Below, piece by piece: positions 55,601 through 61,166 of a DNA stretch of 64,000 nt (position 1 is its first letter; every line of letters begins with the position of its first letter). The position numbers were made by a program, and so were the translations under genes. The stretch is from Pseudovibrio axinellae (GTDB lineage Bacteria; Pseudomonadota; Alphaproteobacteria; Rhizobiales; Stappiaceae), in the NCBI RefSeq assembly GCF_900110875.1, contig NZ_FOFM01000016.1, positions 1 to 64,000 on the forward strand. The letters are read 5' to 3'. The notes beneath the pieces were generated by a model that was given only the letters and a program-made list of their open reading frames with translations, ran no database searches and was not told where the DNA came from.

Positions 55601-57040
55601 GGCGAACGCTTGTACCGCACCGGCGATTTGGGGCGCTATATGCCTGATGGAAACATAGAGTTTCTTGGGCGCGTGGATACTCAGGTCAAGGTGCAGGGTT
55701 TCCGCATTGAGCTTGGTGAGATCGAAACGGTGCTCAATGCCCGTAAAGACGTAAAAGCCTCAGTCTTTAAGATGTTTGGCGCGGCACAAGGCGATAAGCA
55801 ACTCGTTGGCTATGTGGTTCCGGAAAAACGCGGTGTCAATATTGATGCTCTTCTGGATCATTTACGCGCCCACCTGCCCCACTACATGGTTCCCTCTTCT
55901 CTCCTTGAGATTGAACGCCTCCCGATTTCTGCAAACGGCAAAATTGATCGGAAGCAACTGCCGGAACCAGGCAGGGAGACACAAGCTGAGCCAAGCCTCA
56001 ATCCGCGAGGGGAACAGGAAGAGAAAATCCACGAGATTGTCTCTCAGATCTTGAAACTGGATCACGTCACTCCCGAGGATAATTTATTGCAGCTGGGAGC
56101 GACCTCTATCGATATCACGCGCATTTCAAACGCGTTGTCGAGCACGCTCTCATTCCGCCCACCACTTGCAAAGTTTATGGGCAGCCCAAGCCTTGCAACG
56201 CTCCTTGCCATGTACCGGGAGCAGTTTGGTCAGGTGGCGGAAGAAGGGCAACCTGCTGCAACAAAGTCCGCAATTGCCACTCTTGAGGACCCGCTGCAAC
56301 GACAGTCTTTCAAAGACCGTAATGTTGGGTTGCGCAAGTTTGATCAGCAACATGGCGTGCATCAGTTGGAACACTCCGGCTCTCCTGAGTTCGACGAGTT
56401 TGACGCCTACCGGTCAGTGCGTCAGTTCATTTTGGATCCTGTTCCCAAAACCCGATTAGAAGCACTCCTCTGCGCATTACGGCGTAATCAGAACCAGACA
56501 GCACCAAAGCACTTGTTTGCAAGCGCCGGGGGGCTCTATCCGGTGCAAACCTACCTTTACATCAATCCCGGTCGTGTGCTGGGCCTGGAAGGTGGGGCCT
56601 ATTATTACGATCCTGAAAAACACGCTCTGATTTCGACAGCAAATGGCAAGGCACTGAGCCCGGATGCCTATGATTACTTCGTGAACCGGCCAATTTTTGA
56701 AAAGGCTGCCTTCGCGCTTTTCTTCATCGCTGAGCGGCAGGCAATCGAACCCCTTTATGGCGAGATGAGCGAGCAGTTCTGGTTGATCGAAACAGGCGCA
56801 ATGGCACAGCTGTTGACCATGCGTGCCCATGAAGCAGGGTTAGGCCTGTGCGGCATCGGCTCCATAGATGAGACGGTTTTGACGGAGCTGTTCCGGTTGG
56901 GGCCTACTCATAAGCTCATCTATTCCATGATCGGCGGCACACCCACCACTGAGCAAAACCGGCAACACACCATAGAGACCTTCGGGACTGCGCTTGCCTC
57001 CTCAATGGATGAAGATGAAATGGAGGAGTTTGAAATATGA
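46640..57040 (+). CDS. Nonribosomal peptide synthetase 2 (C-A-PCP-C-A-PCP-Cy-A-PCP-Ox)
   Basis: The start ATG 46640 follows ggaggact; the frame is open from a TTG at 46616. About 3466 residues: C 35-470 (HHIISDG), A4 495-1000, PCP 1020-1085, C 1100-1530 (HHSISDA), A5 1555-2055, PCP 2075-2135, heterocyclization domain 2155-2590 (DALIVDAAS in place of HHxxxDG; TQTPQVWLDH), A6 2615-3110, PCP 3130-3200 (GATSIDI), SagB/McbC-type FMN oxidase 3245-3450 (YRSVRQF; FASAGGLYPVQTYLYI; GLGLCGIG). Pocket codes: DVADVGAIDK (A4; acidic positions suggest a basic residue), DVQHIAQVVK (A5; near Pro codes), DLYNMSLIWK (A6; Cys code). Cy plus Ox downstream of a Cys module predicts a thiazole. The stop overlaps the next gene's ATG (ATGA). 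Confidence 0.93.
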   Translation: MQDELNKRKRRSLTPEQLLKMRQRSALKAAPRDQSPLPLSFAQERLWFLSRMEGINSAYHLTLGLRLRGELNVTYLQSALDQLMDRHEGLRTVITDDNGELAQSFLPRACGFPLRLLKIDVDSDPETEIRRLAEEESTRSFDLLQGPLARCCLIRISETHHVLLLALHHIISDGWSNGLLLKELGESYSHLIEAETPIKRETPDLTYADYAVWQKQPDQLKKFEEQKAYWKGTLAGAPERLLLPTDRRRPAQQNYAGDLLPLELGPELSDKVRRLARNTSSTPYLVLMSAYAIVLSRLSGQEDLVIGTPSANRVRKELEEMVGLFVNTQAMRFDLSENPTVGQLLTQMRGIFLDSQDNQSLPFEQVVEALSPQRSLSYAPLFQVMFAWQNTEGGIPQFAGLELDTVQLPRTASQFDITLELVDDGSNIAGGLEYATALFDRQTIVRLAGYVLQAVKAICVDPGQAVAELPLMDAATHTATLKASHLVSTDVPATSAIHLPFEEAAAAHSDQVALISNETELSYAQLNSQANKLARYLRSNGVANQDRIAVCMRKSADAIIALLAILKTGAAYIPIDADYPPERINTLLQDCQPKAILIDMRGQEQLDQLAELSAQTVHVARKRVDWASLAAHNLDVEITPDQLAYIIYTSGSTGQPKGVMVDHRAIWTVRDAWSSLYDFKEPPCVLQMASLSFDVFTADLVRALTFGGRLVLVSQDELVDSAALLAKIEQHQITFGDFVPAVLDNLTAHLQTIRKHSTSLKTVVCGSDRWSSKGACEARKAFGSEVHIIHAYGLTETAIDCLALSLPEEISPNTTLSLGTALKNYQALLLDTSDQLIPEGVVGEICIAGSGLARGYWNAPELTKQKFTDVSFGDGLRIFKTGDLGRQLRDGSMEFLGRNDRQAKLRGFRVELGEVEAALESDERVTSAICVVRPHTSGEQLLAYVVLADNEGPEVPQALKASLNQKLPHFMVPTGITVIDNVPLTPNGKVDLKALPDFDLSTLSQTEFEPPRTGRETELCRIWCDVLGVANIGRNDNFFALGGHSLLAVRLAQRIRETLSVEVPATIVFTAPTLASLAEAIDSQTRTTKRQIEPADRTQNLPLSSSQQRLWYLAEMEGQSEAYHMPLVLELRGRLDVSALSQAVEKIVAQHEALRTCFSQKNGTAYQEIQPENVWRMSTATQVSAAEILQDHVARLISLPFDLEAGPLFRADLLRCDENHHVLVIVMHHSISDAWSMGIFSRELSVLYSALSQHQNTKLPDLQIQYADFAQWQSNELKNGSWDQQKHYWKSRLADAPVLLELPTDHPRPKRQSFKGTMVPLNLEPSLTQKVKELAASNRITLFTSLLGTWALTLAKLSGQKDVVVGSPVANRDHSQLDNMIGFFANTLALRVEANESLTLQDYLSQVQTTVLEAQQNQDLPFEQVIEHINPPRSLAHSPLFQVLFAWEGENNDRFELPGLSVDVLPHHHGGAKFDLLLSLQERDSQLKGAIEFASDLYEPETVARIAKYFEHVLTQMVADVGTEVRSISLLSEEEQTLALDAWQQPSVPYPEFECISRRIEEHAARAPTATALIFGQTKLSYDELNTCTNRFANALVQDGIRPRANIALCVDRSPEMVVALLGILKVGAVVVPLDPAYPEARHQAILQDVKPDLVITTDALKPKLPVEFASSTATLAELAQKGQNIPTENAGLTPAPLDPAYVLYTSGSTGKPKGVVQTHRTLRNLVNWQLKQGPVERAPSRVLQFASLNFDVAFQEIFCTLCQGASLVLLSDEQRKDIGNLAGFIKSNGVERAHLPFAVLQQMAGLFEAEQLPDGPACEVITAGEALLVNDSLRQLLKALGGRYFYNQYGPTETHVVTQHVLDCAHMEAWPASPPIGKPMDNTSVFLLDERMRPVPSGTIGELYVCGDNLALGYFGQEELTAERFVTHSFASQDAQRFYRTGDLAAYLPDGSLAFHGRADDQVKFRGFRIEPMEITNCILQMDDIVEAAVILDKEAGPEQARLVCYFVGARPADTLRAELKARLPDYMIPTDWVPLEELPITRNGKLDRRALPSPVRSGSADYEAPLPGLEAGIAQIWQAVLKVEQVGRTDNFFDLGGHSLLATRLIHTINKELLLGLSLSDLIENPRLADLAASANANIGKAEPSTLQIHADEANRYEPFPLTDIQQAYWVGRDDGLGLGGVSAHAYEEIEIPHLDLDRFNAALNRLILRHDMLRAVFASDGTQRILEDVPEYIIQTDDARGRSERVVERIISRNREAMSHQVLDAGTWPLFEFRAVQLDNEITRLHISMDALIVDAASSQIFSRELATFYEDPQAEFPRIEITFRDYVVQELAMRDDSRYAISLKYWQDRLSALAAAPELPLAKQPENISNPRFTRRQLVLEEAKWSTIKANARKYGVTPSGCLLTAFSQVLAKWSQSSRFTLSLPVFNRQPLHPHINGLIGDFTSIVLLEVGSDPAKSFSDNAKAVQRQLWKDMDHSEVSGVRVLRELTRLRGEQQTGMPIVFNSTLVEMIPDQEEITLSSALDAQNVHTITQTPQVWLDHTIMEIDGELHFNWDSIDELFPEGMMQDMFDAYCALLEELVTSGRWQQQVPQHFPVWNAERALSQHWPLMHELFEEQALKTPAAPAVICGDLVLSYKHVRQRARNLATLLQQKGLAKGDLVAIQMRTGWEQSVAALAILYAGGAYLPIDPDLPANRIEGILQRTRSRLVCVKTSQSDKRKGLPAFAQTVDVGSELNALSDEKLQVIDTQPDDLAYVIFTSGSTGEPKGVMIDHRGAVNTLLDINHRLNVQPEDRVFAISALGFDLSVYDIFGLLAAGGALVLPNEAEAKDPAHWLECLIRHKVTIWNSAPALLGVLTDYAESDHKGLGLHLRQVMLSGDWIPLSLPERLRALAPNAHVLSLGGATEASIWSICFPVQDIAPHWKSIPYGKALDNQQFYVLDDALASRPCWVTGELYIGGIGLAKGYWRDEEQTNHRFITHPKTGERLYRTGDLGRYMPDGNIEFLGRVDTQVKVQGFRIELGEIETVLNARKDVKASVFKMFGAAQGDKQLVGYVVPEKRGVNIDALLDHLRAHLPHYMVPSSLLEIERLPISANGKIDRKQLPEPGRETQAEPSLNPRGEQEEKIHEIVSQILKLDHVTPEDNLLQLGATSIDITRISNALSSTLSFRPPLAKFMGSPSLATLLAMYREQFGQVAEEGQPAATKSAIATLEDPLQRQSFKDRNVGLRKFDQQHGVHQLEHSGSPEFDEFDAYRSVRQFILDPVPKTRLEALLCALRRNQNQTAPKHLFASAGGLYPVQTYLYINPGRVLGLEGGAYYYDPEKHALISTANGKALSPDAYDYFVNRPIFEKAAFALFFIAERQAIEPLYGEMSEQFWLIETGAMAQLLTMRAHEAGLGLCGIGSIDETVLTELFRLGPTHKLIYSMIGGTPTTEQNRQHTIETFGTALASSMDEDEMEEFEI

Positions 57041-60000
57041 AAGCTCAACAACTGCTTGATTATTTTGCCCAGCACAATGTGAGCCTCCAGACTGATGGAG
57101 AAAAGCTGCGTTTCAAAGCGCCAAAGGGGTTTCTGGGAGCTGATCTTGCCGCCGTTCTGAAAGCGGAAAAATCAGAGCTGATTCATCTGCTGCAACAACA
57201 TGCAGCAGAAAGGCAGACTGAAGGCGTACCACTTTCACCATCACAGCGCCATTTGTGGTTCTTGCATCAATTGGAGCCGGAGAGTCCGTTTTACAATAAC
57301 CCCGTTGCGCTCAAAGTTTCCGGGATGCTCGAGTTGGAAACTCTGCACCGCGCCGTAAATGCTGTTGTTGCGCGTCACGACATGCTCCGAGCGAGGTTCA
57401 GCACAAGCAACGGAACGCCTACACAAACTTTTCCAGAACCTGCTGAGCTGCCCTTTGACCTCTTGAACCTTTGCCATCTGAGTGACGAAAAACAGGTGGA
57501 GGCGCTCAATGAACGTGTCCAGCATGAGGCAAGCCGACCGTTTGATTTAGAGCACGGCCCGCTCTTGCGCTCAAGTTACATAAAGCTTGCAGATGAAGAA
57601 CACGTATGGCTCGTAAACCTGCACCACATTACCGCTGATGGCTGGTCTATCGGTTTGTTTTTCAGCGAAGTTACGGCTCATTACAACGCTTATCAAATGG
57701 GCACCTCGCCCGACCTTCCCCCTCTGTCCATGCAGTACGCCGATTATGTGACGCATCATAAAAACGAACGCAGTTCATCCAGAGAGCAGCAACAGATCCA
57801 GTTCTGGACTGACAAACTTGAGGACCTGCCAGACTTACTTGAGCTACCCACGGATTTCCCTCGCCCGGCAGAACAGACACATAATGGTGCTCACTTTGAA
57901 CTCACGCTTGATGACAACTTGAGTGACCGCCTGCGACTTTTCTGCAAAAGACGCTCAATCACGCCATTTGCGCTCTATCTGGCCGGATTTGCCGCCCTCT
58001 TATGGCGCTACAGCAAACAGGAAGGCATCTGCATTGGCACCTCTTTTGCCAACCGCCATCTGGTAGAGCTGGAGCCTCTGATCGGGCACTTCATCAACAC
58101 GCTCGCACTTAAAACGCATGTCACGGCCACAAGCACCTTTGCTGAGCTGGTAACGCAGTCGCAAACGACCATTCTGGAAGCGCTGGACAATCAGGATTTG
58201 CCTTTTGAAAAGGTGGTCCAAGCTGTAAATCCGGAACGCTCACCAGCCCACTCGCCTCTGTTTCAGGTCATGCTGATTTATCAGAACCTGCCGGGGGGAT
58301 CGGCTCAAATGGATGGTGTTGAAATCGAAACACTGGCAACAGATAGCCAAACTGCAAAGTTCGATATCACGCTGGAAGTGTTTGAACGAGGCTCCACGTT
58401 TAGCCTTGGCTTTGAGTACAACAAAGATCTGTTTACGCATTCCCGCATTGCACGAATGGCAAGTCACCTCACCTGCTTCCTCTCAAACGCCGTCGAAGCA
58501 CCAGAAGTGGATCTCGGTGCGATTGATTTCATCCCCCCCGAAGAAAGACATCTGTTAACACAAGTATGGCCTCACGGAGCGCAGCACGCGTTAAGCTCAA
58601 CGTGCATTCACAAAGCATTTGAGGCTCAATGTGAGCATTCACCCGAAGCACCTGCACTCGTGTGCGGCGAAGACGTGTGGAGCTACGCCAGCCTCAATAC
58701 CAAAGCAAATCAGCTTGCCCGCCACCTGAAGGAACTTGGTGTTACTGAGGGAAGTCCAGTGGGCCTGCTCTTTGAGCGGTCCAGTGAGTTGGTGATAGCC
58801 ATGCTTGCCGTGCTCAAGGCGGGTGGTCACTTCATTCCGTTGGAGCCCGGACTGCCAATCAAGCGTCTTGAGTTTATGGTGCAAGACTGCCAGCCCAATC
58901 TGATCCTCACCCACCCAGAGGCATCGGAAGCGGTCACGAGACTCAAGAGCCTTTGTGACGTTGAAGTCTTATCACTGGATACAGAGCAACGAGCCAAAAT
59001 CACTCAATCCTGCGGCACTGATAATTTGCCAGCTAACGGTATAAGCACCGAGGATCTTGCCTATATCATTTACACGTCAGGAACCACCGGCGTTCCAAAA
59101 GGCACCAAACTCACACACAAGGGTTTGGTGAACCTCATAGAGTGGAGCAATCGCACATTTCCAGGCAAGCCCGGTGATGCGCTTTTGCAGAAGACGCCGA
59201 TGGGATTTGACGCGGCGATCTGGGAATTCTTCTGGCCATTATGCACTGGCGCATCACTGGTGCTGGCTCCGCCTCATGCTCACACCTCTCCTGCAGAGCT
59301 GGCAAAGATCTGTGCATCTCATGGTATCACCAGTATCCAGTTCGTTCCCGCGATGCTGAATTTGTTTCTTGACGAACCGGAGACTGCCCAATGCACCCAA
59401 CTGCGCAATGTGTTTTGCGGTGGTGGTGAGTTGAGCGGCGCACTTATGCGCAAGTTCTCCAGCAAGCTGCCGTGGGCAACACTGCACAATGTTTACGGTC
59501 CGACTGAATGCACCGTAGACAGCACCTGGCATAGTGTGAAGCCGGAAGATCTGGACAAACCTTCAGCCCCCATCGGCAAACCCATATCGAATGCAAGGAC
59601 TTACCTGCTTGATGAGAGCATGTCGATTGTCCCGATTGGACTGGTTGGCGAGCTTCACATCGGTGGTGCCGGCTTGTCCTCAGGCTATCTTAACGCCCCG
59701 CAGCAACAAGCATCAGCGTTCATTACCAGCCCATTCGACTCAAATGAACAGCTCTACCGTACCGGCGACCTTGCCTACTATGATGAACAAGGTCAGCTGG
59801 TTTTTGCAGGCCGCAAAGACAACCAGATCAAGCTGAATGGCTTTCGCATCGAGCTGTCAGAGATTGAAGCTGTTCTCCGACAGCATCCCGAATGCCACGC
59901 CTGTGCCGCGCTCGTGGTTCAGCAAGGCGGTGGCTCTGCCCAGCTCGCTCTTTGCTACACCACATCAGACGGTTCTCCCCTCGTAGAAAGTGACGTTCGT

Positions 60001-61158
60001 CGTCATCTGGCAGAAGCGCTTCCGGACTACATGCTTCCTCATATTCTGCTGCATTTGGAAACTTTCCCTCTCACCAATAACGGCAAGATTGATTATTCCA
60101 GCCTAAAGGCATCTGTGCTGGCCCATGAGGCCGTGTTCAAGGTCAATCAGGAAAGCCCACGAGATCATATCGAGCTCCAGATCTATAACATCTGGAAGGA
60201 AGTGCTTCTCCATCCATCTATCGGAATCAGCGACAGTTTCTTCCATGTCGGTGGTTCTTCCATCGCAGCGATCAAAGTGGCCCATCGGGTTGGTGAGGCG
60301 TTCAAAATTCAAGTCCCGCCCAAAACGTTCATTTTAAATCCGACAGTAGAGGCGCTTGCCAGTTGGATACGAAACGGAGCTGCGGAAGAAAACTCCCGCG
60401 ACAACCTCATTACGTTCCGCGAAAGCCAAAACGGTGAGCATGTCGTGTGCGTTCATCCTGCTGGTGGGACAGCCTTTTGTTATCTGTCTCTGGCAAAGAT
60501 CCTGGCTGATGATATTGGCGTTTATGGCCTGCAATCGCCCGGCCTCAACGCGGAAGAGGAAACTCTCCCCTCCATAATGGCCATGGCCAGCGCGTATCTG
60601 GAACGTATCGAACACATCGCGCATGAAAAAATTGTCCTCACCGGCCTGTCGTTTGGGGGCTACGTTGCCTATGAGATGGCCCGGCTTCTGAAAGCCCGTG
60701 GTAACCACAATGTCAGCGTCATTCTTCTGGACACTCAGGGGTTTGAGGAGCATGAGCGCCAGAGCCTTGCACCAGTTGATCTTGCAGAATTTCGAGACAA
60801 GCTGGTGAAGTTCAACGGTATGTATCCGGGCATCGATGACGAGCAAATCAAGCGCTACCATCAGGTTTACAATCACAACCGGGCCTGTGTGCCGGATTAT
60901 GACTGCCAGCCATTGGACGCGCGAGTTGTGTTCATTCAGGCGCTTGGCTCGCTCAACAAAGGCTTCCTGCATCAACTGCGTCAGTTTTGGATTGAAAGAG
61001 CCTCAGGTGGCTTCATGACGAGATTGGTTCGGGGAGACCACTGGGAACTGCTGGAAACAGAAGAAATACAGCGTGTCAAAAAGACGATTTCCTATGAGTT
61101 TCAATTATTTGAGCGGCAAACCATCTCTCCTGCTGTTCCTATGCAGATAGACGCTTAG
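57037..61158 (+). CDS. Nonribosomal peptide synthetase 3 (docking-C-A-PCP-TE)
   Basis: The protein has 1373 residues. Residues 1-55 form a TubC-like N-terminal docking domain (LLDYFAQHNVSLQTDGEKLR, then APKGFLG). It should dock onto the C-terminus of the preceding synthetase. C 65-490 (HHITADGW), A7 525-1020 with pocket DAWQFGVVDK (Gln-type code), PCP 1045-1110 (GGSSIAA), type I thioesterase 1130-1355 (GLSFGGY with the catalytic Ser; GDHWELLE with the His). The thioesterase releases or cyclizes the finished peptide. The ATG overlaps the previous stop by 4 bases, so translation is coupled. A fourth synthetase gene starts 8 bases beyond, so the terminal thioesterase is not at the end of the operon. 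Confidence 0.93.
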   Translation: MKAQQLLDYFAQHNVSLQTDGEKLRFKAPKGFLGADLAAVLKAEKSELIHLLQQHAAERQTEGVPLSPSQRHLWFLHQLEPESPFYNNPVALKVSGMLELETLHRAVNAVVARHDMLRARFSTSNGTPTQTFPEPAELPFDLLNLCHLSDEKQVEALNERVQHEASRPFDLEHGPLLRSSYIKLADEEHVWLVNLHHITADGWSIGLFFSEVTAHYNAYQMGTSPDLPPLSMQYADYVTHHKNERSSSREQQQIQFWTDKLEDLPDLLELPTDFPRPAEQTHNGAHFELTLDDNLSDRLRLFCKRRSITPFALYLAGFAALLWRYSKQEGICIGTSFANRHLVELEPLIGHFINTLALKTHVTATSTFAELVTQSQTTILEALDNQDLPFEKVVQAVNPERSPAHSPLFQVMLIYQNLPGGSAQMDGVEIETLATDSQTAKFDITLEVFERGSTFSLGFEYNKDLFTHSRIARMASHLTCFLSNAVEAPEVDLGAIDFIPPEERHLLTQVWPHGAQHALSSTCIHKAFEAQCEHSPEAPALVCGEDVWSYASLNTKANQLARHLKELGVTEGSPVGLLFERSSELVIAMLAVLKAGGHFIPLEPGLPIKRLEFMVQDCQPNLILTHPEASEAVTRLKSLCDVEVLSLDTEQRAKITQSCGTDNLPANGISTEDLAYIIYTSGTTGVPKGTKLTHKGLVNLIEWSNRTFPGKPGDALLQKTPMGFDAAIWEFFWPLCTGASLVLAPPHAHTSPAELAKICASHGITSIQFVPAMLNLFLDEPETAQCTQLRNVFCGGGELSGALMRKFSSKLPWATLHNVYGPTECTVDSTWHSVKPEDLDKPSAPIGKPISNARTYLLDESMSIVPIGLVGELHIGGAGLSSGYLNAPQQQASAFITSPFDSNEQLYRTGDLAYYDEQGQLVFAGRKDNQIKLNGFRIELSEIEAVLRQHPECHACAALVVQQGGGSAQLALCYTTSDGSPLVESDVRRHLAEALPDYMLPHILLHLETFPLTNNGKIDYSSLKASVLAHEAVFKVNQESPRDHIELQIYNIWKEVLLHPSIGISDSFFHVGGSSIAAIKVAHRVGEAFKIQVPPKTFILNPTVEALASWIRNGAAEENSRDNLITFRESQNGEHVVCVHPAGGTAFCYLSLAKILADDIGVYGLQSPGLNAEEETLPSIMAMASAYLERIEHIAHEKIVLTGLSFGGYVAYEMARLLKARGNHNVSVILLDTQGFEEHERQSLAPVDLAEFRDKLVKFNGMYPGIDDEQIKRYHQVYNHNRACVPDYDCQPLDARVVFIQALGSLNKGFLHQLRQFWIERASGGFMTRLVRGDHWELLETEEIQRVKKTISYEFQLFERQTISPAVPMQIDA

Positions 61159-61166
61159 AGGCTTAC

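Noticed and set aside
60334-60975. Minus-strand ORF of 213 codons inside synthetase 3
   Set aside because: Antisense to the carrier protein/thioesterase region, whose motifs are intact.
38309-61158. Colibactin- or pseudovibriamide-like hybrid PKS-NRPS
   Set aside because: No ketosynthase, acyltransferase or ketoreductase domain is present; all modules are pure NRPS.
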